Part shown: positions 9,074 to 21,342 of the stretch, in pieces | Layout of the letters: each line of letters opens with the position of its first letter | Position numbering within the stretch: the first letter of the stretch is position 1 | Origin: Phycisphaerales bacterium | Lineage (GTDB): Bacteria > Planctomycetota > Phycisphaerae > Phycisphaerales > UBA1924 | DNA length: 64,000 nt | Direction of reading: 5' to 3' | Assembly: GCA_017642965.1 (NCBI GenBank) | Contig: JAEPOJ010000011.1 | Coordinates: 35,762-99,761 of the forward strand | The notes under the pieces: model-generated | Told to the model about the DNA's origin: nothing | The model's database searches: none | What the model saw: the letters and a program-made list of their open reading frames with translations, nothing else | Position numbers and translations under genes: made by a program

Positions 9074-9189
9074 TGCAAACTCCTCGACACCTAGGAACGC
9101 GATTGGTCCTCATCAGAGTATCGACTTTGATGCATCCTCACTGCATCACGCACCTGCTTTTCGATGACATACCGCACCAAACGAAAAAA

Positions 9190-9208
9190 CACCCCTGATA
9201 AAGGGGTG
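9190..9208 (-). terminator. glmS: Intrinsic terminator of glmS
   Basis: Stem CACCCCT / AGGGGTG with a five-base loop. On the minus strand it is followed by GTTTTTT. It lies about 135 bases past the glmS stop. Confidence 0.75.
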
Positions 9209-9344
9209 CATATCAAACTCATTATTGAGTTAATACACGCCATGCTCCCGACGCACACACCTAATCAGGGTGCACTAAGGCATCGGATCGAGTATCACAT
9301 ATTGCAGAACCACCACAAGTGACTTACTTGGAGAAACTCACGCA

Positions 9345-11186
<1,842 letters not shown>

Positions 11187-11480
11187 GCTTGGGGCTCTCC
11201 GTGAATGCTCCGGGAAGGGAGTGGAATCTCTCTGGGTGAATCGGCCGATCCGTCGGCGTGCATGATCCTACGACTCCGGGCGAAGCGGGTTCATCGACTC
11301 ATCCAGAACGCAGTCCACACAATCCCCCCAGTTGCCCATTTCACCCCCGGATCGGACGAAAAACCCACCCGCGGGCGGGGTAGTGCATACACTCATGTGG
11401 TTTAGGCACACCGAGTCACAACTCCCTTTTTATTGGACCCTGGCAGAACCCGGCAGGGCCATCGAAGGACACCCACACAT
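11187..11480. promoter_or_regulatory. Divergent promoter region of glmS and carB
   Basis: 294 bases between the two start codons. It must hold both promoters, but no confident -10/-35 pair, operator or riboswitch was recognised. GAAGGA at 11464-11469 is a plausible carB ribosome site. Confidence 0.4.
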
Positions 11481-14936
<3,456 letters not shown>

Positions 14937-14994
14937 TGCTTCCGGCACGCCGCATTGATCGAACGAACTGATAGATCCGCGTATACGATATGAA

Positions 14995-15732
14995 ATGTCA
15001 AAGAACGCATTTCATCAGATTGGGTATCAGTTCCAGGGGCCTCAACAGATGGCCCAGTTCATCGAGAAACACGCCGCTGAGTTCAACACCATCCCAACAC
15101 CAGTCGGCGGCGCGTACTCGGTGCTAACGACCGCAAACTGCGCACAAATCATCGCCCAGTATGATCCTCAGCACCACCTCATCGGGTGCCTACCACACAT
15201 TGCCGGCAACTCCGCAATTGAAGCGAAGATCAGCGACACACTCGAAGACCCCCGCCACCCGCTCGACGGCATTGTTCTCGCTGACTTTGTCTCGACAGAC
15301 GTGCCCTTCGCGTTCGACTGCCCGATGTATCGGGTCCACCAGCAGCAACTCCTTCCAGAACGCGTGCACAAGCTCCAGATCTGCGCGTTCCCGATGCAGG
15401 CAGAGGTCTTTAAGAACGAGAAGCAGTTTAAGAAATCTCCGTACGGGAAGTTCGCCTCAGACGGATGCTTCATACCAAACGGGCTGTTTCGCCCAGACAA
15501 CAAGCCCGTGGAGAAACCGATGCCTTTCGCAATCATGACTGGCACGGTGACCGCATCGCACCACATGAAGAACAAGCTCACCAAAAGAACATTCTGGCAT
15601 TGCGAACTGGCCACGTACGGCGGTTCCATCACCACGGCATTCGACGCTTCGGACGTCAAGGTCAAGCCCACGAAGGGCACGCTGCTTGGCGGAACATTCC
15701 GCCTGAGCGCGCTGCCAGTAGCGGGTTCGTAA
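14995..15732 (+). CDS. Protein of unknown function
   Basis: A 245-residue protein that I do not recognise. No signal peptide or membrane helix is seen. The middle has several short Cys/His-containing stretches (ANCAQI, CPMYRVHQQQ, SDGCFIPNG) without a clear metal site. The C-terminal half looks beta-rich (MPFAIMTGTVTASHHMKNKL, then HCELATYGGSI) and could be a ligand-binding or OB-like barrel, which is only a guess. It follows carB by 58 bases on the same strand but with no functional link. Base composition appears less GC-rich than carB, so a different history is possible. Confidence 0.65.
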   Translation: MSKNAFHQIGYQFQGPQQMAQFIEKHAAEFNTIPTPVGGAYSVLTTANCAQIIAQYDPQHHLIGCLPHIAGNSAIEAKISDTLEDPRHPLDGIVLADFVSTDVPFAFDCPMYRVHQQQLLPERVHKLQICAFPMQAEVFKNEKQFKKSPYGKFASDGCFIPNGLFRPDNKPVEKPMPFAIMTGTVTASHHMKNKLTKRTFWHCELATYGGSITTAFDASDVKVKPTKGTLLGGTFRLSALPVAGS

Positions 15733-15738
15733 CTCGCT

Positions 15739-16689
15739 CTACAGGTTCGCCGCCGTGAAGGTCGTGCTTACCTGATCGCGTTCCCAGGTGTGCGACGGAC
15801 CGGCCTTGCTCTCGTAGAACTGCCAGAGCTCGAACCAGTAGCTGCGGAACTTGTGATCGCCGAACGGTTCATAGTGTGCCTTGATCTTCTTGGTGATCTG
15901 CGCATCCGTCCCACTATACCCCAGCACATTCTTCGCGTGTCGGATGGTCTCGGTATCGATCGCCAGGCGTGAGCACCGCCCAAGCAGCTGCATGATGTTG
16001 CCCGCCGCGTAGGGGCCGATGCCCGGCAGCGTCAGCAGGAACGCGAACGCGTCGTCGTCGTGGGTGTCCGGGTCGCTCAGCCACGCCTCGTCGATCTCGC
16101 CCCTGTGGAACATCTTCGCGAGGTCCACCATCCGCTGATCGCGGTAGCCCACACGGCAGCGCCCCCGAAGCGTGCCCACGCGCGTTCTCGACAGCTTCTT
16201 GGCGCTCGGGAACGAGTATGCCCCGCTGACGCTCTTCCGACCGCACACCTCGCACAGCCGCCGATTCATGTTCACCGTGTTGGGCCACGCCACGTTGCAA
16301 CTCGTGACCGTTTTGATCACGTCCTCGAACAGCGTGGGTGAGCGGAACAACCGCGCACGCCCGGACTTCTTCCATCGCGGATCGAGCTTGTGGAACGCTC
16401 GGATCTCCTCCGAGGTCAGGTCCAGACTCAGCATCCGTATGATTTGCTCGCGGGCGCTCTGTTGCTCCTCACGCGTGAGCTTGCGGTCAAAGCGTGCCCG
16501 CAGCGACCCGTCATCGCGCTGATCGATCACGCACGCGCTGGGCGCGTCATCGAACTCCAGCACCCGCGAGAGCGACTGGTTGTTCACATCCCAGTAGTTG
16601 GGGACCAGCACGAAATACCCGTACGAGCACACGTCACGCGCGAGGTCAAAGTCACGGGGGGCGTCGATCTTGAGGGTGCTTCCTGGCAT
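15739..16689 (-). CDS. HhH-GPD superfamily DNA glycosylase
   Basis: Base-excision repair enzyme of the AlkA/OGG family, 316 residues from ATG 16689 (MPGSTLKIDAPRDF). An in-frame start at 16743 adds 18 residues and would run into the neighbour's terminator. The helix-hairpin-helix reads LLTLPGIGPYAAGNIMQLLG, followed by the catalytic aspartate in RLAIDTE. The N-terminal half resembles the AlkA-type beta domain. The expected product is an abasic site after removal of damaged bases; the preferred lesion (8-oxoG or alkylated base) is not evident. No iron-sulfur cluster loop (Cys-X6-Cys-X2-Cys) is seen at the C-terminus, which argues against Nth/MutY. Confidence 0.85.
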   Translation of the reverse strand: MPGSTLKIDAPRDFDLARDVCSYGYFVLVPNYWDVNNQSLSRVLEFDDAPSACVIDQRDDGSLRARFDRKLTREEQQSAREQIIRMLSLDLTSEEIRAFHKLDPRWKKSGRARLFRSPTLFEDVIKTVTSCNVAWPNTVNMNRRLCEVCGRKSVSGAYSFPSAKKLSRTRVGTLRGRCRVGYRDQRMVDLAKMFHRGEIDEAWLSDPDTHDDDAFAFLLTLPGIGPYAAGNIMQLLGRCSRLAIDTETIRHAKNVLGYSGTDAQITKKIKAHYEPFGDHKFRSYWFELWQFYESKAGPSHTWERDQVSTTFTAANL

Positions 16690-16716
16690 ACGGGCATCAT
16701 ACGCGCGCACAAAAAG

Positions 16717-16749
16717 ACGCGCGGGGCTCATTGCTGAGCCCACGCGCGT
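16717..16749 (-). terminator. Intrinsic terminator of the PEP-CTERM gene
   Basis: Stem of about 14 pairs (ACGCGCGGGGCTCA with TGAGCCCACGCGCGT, one bulged A). On the minus strand it is followed by CTTTTTG. It lies just downstream of the PEP-CTERM protein stop. Confidence 0.8.
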
Positions 16750-16790
16750 ACAAGAGGGGTCCGGGCCCGCCCGGAAGGGCGGGGAATGTC

Positions 16791-17495
16791 TTAGCGACGA
16801 CGACGGGCCGCGCCCATCGCACCGAGGCCGAGCAGCGCCATTGCGGAGGGCGCCGGGACGGTGTTGATCGTCAGGTTGTCAATCAGAGCGCGAGGCCCGG
16901 AGTACTCGCTCCCGAAGGTCGCGTAGAGGTGAAGCGAATCGAACTCTGCGCCACCGACGCTCAGGCTGCCGAAGGCGATGTTGTCGCGACCGCCCAGGTC
17001 CGAGATCGTGAACGAGTCCATCGCCACGACCGAGCCGTCCATGTACGCGTCGAGATGGTACTCGATGCCACCCCAAGGGCCGTTCTCGTAGTACGCGATC
17101 TCGAGCGATGCGAAATCGGCGATCTCGTCAAGGGTCATGGTGACCGTGGAGAGCGCACCGAGCGAGAGGTTATCCCCGACAACGTAGGTCGTGCCGAAGG
17201 TCAGCGCGTTGTTCGCGGAGCCCCAGCCCGGGAAGTCGTTGTACAGGAGGGTCGCGTTCTCAACGATGACCTCGTGACCGAGCCCGAAGATGCCGTCCGC
17301 ATCGAACGTATCGCCGTTGGGGAACACGCCCGCGACGTTGTTGACGTCGGAGTAAGTCACACCGTTGTAGTGGAACGACTCGCCGTAGAAATCCTCGGTG
17401 AGATCGTCGTAGGTGCTGACCGTGGTCGAGCCCGCGCTGCTCATCGCCGCGCATGCGCCCAGGAGAGCCGTAATCGTGATTGCCTTGCTGTTCAT
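16791..17495 (-). CDS. PEP-CTERM sorting-domain secreted protein
   Basis: A 234-residue exported protein from ATG 17495. The signal peptide ends near residue 20 (AAMSSAGS). The middle is beta-rich, with many Gly, Asp and Tyr, and no catalytic motif. The C-terminus has a tripartite sorting signal: VPAPSAMALLG, a short hydrophobic helix and RRRR at the very end. In PEP-CTERM proteins this signal is recognised by an exosortase that moves the protein to the surface. The VPAP here replaces the more common VPEP, a variant seen in planctomycetes. No exosortase gene is in the window. A strong terminator follows. Confidence 0.85.
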   Translation of the reverse strand: MNSKAITITALLGACAAMSSAGSTTVSTYDDLTEDFYGESFHYNGVTYSDVNNVAGVFPNGDTFDADGIFGLGHEVIVENATLLYNDFPGWGSANNALTFGTTYVVGDNLSLGALSTVTMTLDEIADFASLEIAYYENGPWGGIEYHLDAYMDGSVVAMDSFTISDLGGRDNIAFGSLSVGGAEFDSLHLYATFGSEYSGPRALIDNLTINTVPAPSAMALLGLGAMGAARRRR

Positions 17496-17578
17496 GTCTC
17501 TGTCTCCAAATCTTGAGAACTTGTTAAACCACCCGTGCCACCCCTCAGCTTCGGCACGCACTCGAAAGAACCAATCGT

Positions 17579-18838
17579 TTATCCACGCTCCCCCTTCGGG
17601 AGCATGGGATGCCTGTACACCACCGTGGCCGGCATGGGCGGGTACGCCATGCGGATGCGGTAAAGCTCGTAATCGCCCGGGTCCGCGTTGAGCCGCCCGA
17701 ACACCGAGCGGGCCAAATCCGTGTAGCCGGGAATGTCCTGCGCCTGTGCGAGCGACACGCCCATCCCCAGCCGCTTCACATCGTCGCTCACACGGATCTC
17801 GTCCTTCTCGTCGAAGGTAATATCCGTCACCAGCTCGGAGAAGACCCGCACCTCACGCTCGACGTCGCCGAAGAGCCCCTTGTATACGAAGAGATCGAAC
17901 TGGAGCATCTCCGTCGGGATCCGCACCCCAACGCCGAAGTGTGCCCGCCGACCCTCAGAGCTCGCGTAGGTCGGCGCGACGTTGCGAAGGATCTCGCCCG
18001 TCACCAGCGTCCGCTGACCCGTCAGCCCCACCTCGCCCGAGAGCAGTTCGTCCTGCATCATGCCCTGATCCACCTCCACGCGCCGCAGCGCGGGCATCGG
18101 GTCCGAGCAGAAATCCGAGATCACCGGCACGCCACCGCAACGCGCTGCGCCATCCGCATCGATCGGCTGGCGGGTCATGCCCGTCCCGTCCTTCTGATCG
18201 TCGTCGATCAGGACCGACTGGTTGACGACCCAGCGCACGTTCGGGCGAGTCTGGCGGTAGCCCATCAGCCCGCGCACCTGCACCGAGTGGAAAAAGTCGG
18301 CCTTGTCCTCGCTGGGCATCAGCACGTTGAGTGACATCAGCACGCGGCACTGCACACCCAGCGTGTAGCTGTTGCCCAGGAACGCGTGCTGACGCCATTT
18401 TTCTTCTGTCTGCGTATCGCTCGCCTGCCCGACGCTCTCGATGAGCATCTCGAACTCGGCACGCGAGCCGGCGTGCGTCTTAATCACCACCTCGAGGCGC
18501 TCGAACGCCTCGCGGGCGTTCTCGATCAGCTCGCCCTCGATCCCAGCGACCTTGGCGCTCTTGAGCCACGAACGCATGCTCTTGCTGGGCGGCATGTGGC
18601 GCGTCGCGATGAACGGGTCGTCGGCATAGGCAACCTTCACAACCTGCCACGCGAGCTTGCGGTGGATGCCGAATGCATCGCTGACCGCCGTCACCGCTTT
18701 GGAACCCGGGCACTTCGTCTCGATGATCCGGGCGCAGGCCTCGCGGACCTGCGTCACCGCCTCGATCGTGTCGCTGGAGAAACGATCGGGCGAGGCGTCC
18801 GCGCCTTGGGTCTCGGTCTGGGTCATGCCGGGGGCCAT
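17579..18838 (-). CDS. Conserved-looking protein of unknown function
   Basis: A 419-residue cytosolic protein, not assigned to a family. Near residues 48-75 an SKAVTAVSDAFGIHRKLAWQ segment looks like a helix-turn-helix, so DNA binding is possible but unproven. The rest is a mixed alpha/beta protein with no membrane segments and a run of conserved-looking Arg/Asp patches. A possible start two codons further in (MTQTETQ) exists. It stands upstream of the PEP-CTERM gene on the same strand with 83 bases between, and diverges from the cupin gene. Relatives may be restricted to Phycisphaerae. Confidence 0.7.
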   Translation of the reverse strand: MAPGMTQTETQGADASPDRFSSDTIEAVTQVREACARIIETKCPGSKAVTAVSDAFGIHRKLAWQVVKVAYADDPFIATRHMPPSKSMRSWLKSAKVAGIEGELIENAREAFERLEVVIKTHAGSRAEFEMLIESVGQASDTQTEEKWRQHAFLGNSYTLGVQCRVLMSLNVLMPSEDKADFFHSVQVRGLMGYRQTRPNVRWVVNQSVLIDDDQKDGTGMTRQPIDADGAARCGGVPVISDFCSDPMPALRRVEVDQGMMQDELLSGEVGLTGQRTLVTGEILRNVAPTYASSEGRRAHFGVGVRIPTEMLQFDLFVYKGLFGDVEREVRVFSELVTDITFDEKDEIRVSDDVKRLGMGVSLAQAQDIPGYTDLARSVFGRLNADPGDYELYRIRMAYPPMPATVVYRHPMLPKGERG

Positions 18839-18983
18839 GCACCCAACCTACCCGATGGCAGCCATGATTCAAGCGGTGTTTCTGAAACAAATAAAGAAAA
18901 TTTTGCACGCCCTGAAGGCCTCACAACACGCCAGCTGGGCCCAGAACGTCGCTCAACCCAATTTGTTTGGGTATCATTTGGGC

Positions 18984-19379
18984 ATGCCAACCCCACACAC
19001 ACGACCCGCCACCATTAACATCGACGACAAGCTCGCCCAGATCAGCGCGACATGGACACCACACATCATCGCCGAGCTCAACGGCCAGCAGGTCAAGCTC
19101 GCCAAGCTCGAAGGCGAGTTCACCTGGCACGATCACGCCGACGAAGACGAGCTGTTCCTCGTGCTCACCGGACGCATCACCATGCAGATGCGCGATGAGT
19201 CCGCCCAGCAGCACGAGCAGATCGTCGAGCCCGGCGAGATCATCGTCATCCCCCGCGGCATTGAGCACAACCCCATCGCCGCCGCGGGCACCAGCGTGCT
19301 CCTCTTCGAGCCCGCCGCCACCAAGCACACCGGCGACAAGGTGCTCGAACGCACCGTGGTCGATCAGCCGCGGATCTGA
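18984..19379 (+). CDS. Cupin-domain protein
   Basis: A 131-residue single-domain cupin. The metal-binding cupin motif 1 reads WHDHADEDELFLVLTG, with His, His and Glu ligands, and motif 2 reads PGEIIVIPRGIEHNP with the fourth His. Such small cupins are dioxygenases, isomerases or ligand sensors; the substrate is not evident. The start ATG 18984 is chosen because homologous cupins begin about 40 residues before motif 1; an open frame extends far upstream but is antisense to the neighbour. A short inverted repeat (ACCCAA, five bases, TTGGGT at 18956-18972) just before the start could be an operator. Confidence 0.85.
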   Translation: MPTPHTRPATINIDDKLAQISATWTPHIIAELNGQQVKLAKLEGEFTWHDHADEDELFLVLTGRITMQMRDESAQQHEQIVEPGEIIVIPRGIEHNPIAAAGTSVLLFEPAATKHTGDKVLERTVVDQPRI

Positions 19380-19382
19380 GTC

Positions 19383-20066
19383 TTACGCGACTGCTGGCAC
19401 ATCCATCACGATTGTTGCATCGTGCCCATTGAGGTACTCATGGCGCATCCGCACCAGCGGCGTGCGTTCCAGCGACCATTCCAGCAGCAGCACCGGGTCG
19501 AACCGCACCGCGGGCGGCAGCGCCGGGGTCCGCTCCCGGTTGTGACGCAGTGACAAGAAGTTGAATATAAGTGTACCGCGACCGGATTTGGTCAACGCAT
19601 CCCAGAACCGGCCCAGCACTCGCACCGCGTCCTCGAACGCCAGCGTGTTGAGCGAGCCGGAGAACACGAAGACCTCCGCGCCCGCGTCGTTCACCAAGAG
19701 GTCCGGCAGCGACTCGTCCGCGACAAAGTCCCCCACCTCAATGAGGGTCCGATCGATCTCCTCGATCTCGATCCGCTCGCGCGCGTGCTCCGCCATCGCG
19801 TGCACGCCCTCGAGCCCGATGTAGGACTTGGGATAAGTTTCCGGGCGGTGCTTCCGGATGTAGATCGGGAAATCGCCGACGCCGCAGCCCAGGTCCGCGA
19901 CAACCCGCCCCGTGAACCGCCCCATGTCGCACAGCACGCCGAATCGCGTATCCTGCGCCTCCTTGCTCATCCACAGCTGCGATTCAAACCCCGGCCCCTG
20001 ACGGCGGGTGGCATCCTCATAGGGCTGCAGGTAGGAACGGTCGGGCTTCTTTTTTCCAAACGCCAT
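19383..20066 (-). CDS. Class I SAM-dependent methyltransferase
   Basis: A 227-residue methyltransferase. The SAM-binding loop VVADLGCGVGDFPIYI lies near residues 58-73, followed by an acidic end of strand 2 (IGLEGV) and a VFSGSLNTL motif. The substrate is unknown. ATG 20066 (MAFGKKKPDRSYL) is chosen. A second ATG at 20072 is possible, but the longer frame to 20129 would run through a palindromic repeat and is rejected. The gene converges with the cupin gene with only three bases between stops. Confidence 0.8.
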   Translation of the reverse strand: MAFGKKKPDRSYLQPYEDATRRQGPGFESQLWMSKEAQDTRFGVLCDMGRFTGRVVADLGCGVGDFPIYIRKHRPETYPKSYIGLEGVHAMAEHARERIEIEEIDRTLIEVGDFVADESLPDLLVNDAGAEVFVFSGSLNTLAFEDAVRVLGRFWDALTKSGRGTLIFNFLSLRHNRERTPALPPAVRFDPVLLLEWSLERTPLVRMRHEYLNGHDATIVMDVPAVA

Positions 20067-20077
20067 GAGCATACTCC

Positions 20078-20168
20078 GGGTGCCACTACTCGACGCGAAG
20101 CGGCGCAGTAGTGCTCGTGGTGAGTTCAAAAGACGCTACTGCGCGGCAAGCCGCGAGTAGTGGCACCC
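20078..20168. repeat. Palindromic REP/BIME-like element B
   Basis: Outer arms GGGTGCCACTACTCG (20078-20092) and CGAGTAGTGGCACCC (20154-20168) are perfect complements. Each half is itself a hairpin: CACTACT...AGTAGTG on the left, CTACT...AGTAG on the right with a GC-rich stem. The outer ends are identical to element C at 40566-40659, so the two belong to one family. It fills the gap between the methyltransferase start and the PfkB kinase stop. Confidence 0.85.
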
Positions 20169-20179
20169 TCGGAACAGAA

Positions 20180-21100
20180 TCAATCCAGCCGCACCATCTG
20201 AGCGAACTCATCAAATCGTTTATTCACGTCGCCGCGCGTGATCGAGCGCATCCGCTCCAGCGAGAAGGACTCGACATTGAAGCTCGCCACGATGGTGCCG
20301 TGCGCGAGGGCCTCGCGGACGGACTCGTACGAACCCAGATCGTGCCCGCCGCGTGCGGCGAGTCGTCCCATCAACCCACCGGCGAACGAATCACCTGCCC
20401 CGGTCGGGTCAACCACATTCTCTGTCGGGTACGCCGGGAGGGCGCACAGCCCATCACGGTGCACCAGGATGCAGCCGTGCTCGCCCTTCTTGATAACCAC
20501 GAACCGAGGCCCGAGCTCAAGCAGATGCTTGCCCGCGCTCACAGGGTTGCGATGCCCCGTGAACTGCTCCGCCTCGTCAAAGTTCAGGACCAACCCATCG
20601 ACCTTACCCAGGAGCTGCGTCAGCTCGGGCTTGGCGATGTCGATCCACAGGTCCATCGTGTCCGCAACACTCAATGTCGGGTTCGCGACCTGATCGAGCA
20701 TCCCCATCTGCACCATCGGGTGCGAGTTCGCGAGGAACACGACCTCCGAGTCCTTGAACGACTCCGGCACGGCCGGCGGCGCTTCTTCCAAAACACCCAG
20801 ATCGGTGAACAGGGTATCGCGATGATCCATGTCCTCGTGGTACTTGCCGCCCCAGCGGAATGTCTTAGAGCCGCTGCGGACTTCGAGGCCCTCAAGATCC
20901 AGCCCCTCGAACGACCTGAGGGTGTCCATGAACCCGTCGGGGAAGTCGTCGCCTACGGCTGCGACCATCCGCGTGTTTGTATAAAAGGAAGCGGCCGCGG
21001 CAAAATAGACCGCCGAACCACCCAGAAGGTCCTCATGACGACCGCCACCCGGTGTTTCCACGGTGTCGATCCCGATCGTGCCTGTGACTATTAAACTCAT
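20180..21100 (-). CDS. PfkB-family carbohydrate kinase
   Basis: A 306-residue ribokinase-like enzyme. The N-terminal glycine pair is in LLGGSAVYFAAAAS, and the ATP and catalytic-base motif is DPTGAGDSFAGG near the C-terminus with the catalytic Asp in GAGD. The start MSLIVTGTIGID matches the family's first strand. It phosphorylates a sugar, nucleoside or related alcohol; adenosine-kinase-like and sugar-kinase relatives both exist, and the substrate cannot be fixed. Element B follows the stop by about ten bases and may serve as its transcript end. Confidence 0.9.
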   Translation of the reverse strand: MSLIVTGTIGIDTVETPGGGRHEDLLGGSAVYFAAAASFYTNTRMVAAVGDDFPDGFMDTLRSFEGLDLEGLEVRSGSKTFRWGGKYHEDMDHRDTLFTDLGVLEEAPPAVPESFKDSEVVFLANSHPMVQMGMLDQVANPTLSVADTMDLWIDIAKPELTQLLGKVDGLVLNFDEAEQFTGHRNPVSAGKHLLELGPRFVVIKKGEHGCILVHRDGLCALPAYPTENVVDPTGAGDSFAGGLMGRLAARGGHDLGSYESVREALAHGTIVASFNVESFSLERMRSITRGDVNKRFDEFAQMVRLD

Positions 21101-21342
21101 GGCGGATCATAGGGTTCGCACGCCCTGGTTGTGCCAGACGTGCCAACAGTCTGTAAACGCCTTGCAAACAGAGTACCACCATCGCCCGGAATACCCCGCC
21201 AGAAAGCCCGTGCCTGAGCCATGAATATTGTGGTTCTGTTCAGAACTCGCTACGCTGGTTGCACACAGACGCGTGAGCGTCATGCGTCTACAAGTTCAGT
21301 GATCGCCCGCGAGGCATCACAAAGCGAAGAGTGGGGTACAAC

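Noticed and set aside
11187..11480. glmS ribozyme upstream of glmS
   Set aside because: No match to the conserved ribozyme core was seen by eye on the relevant strand.
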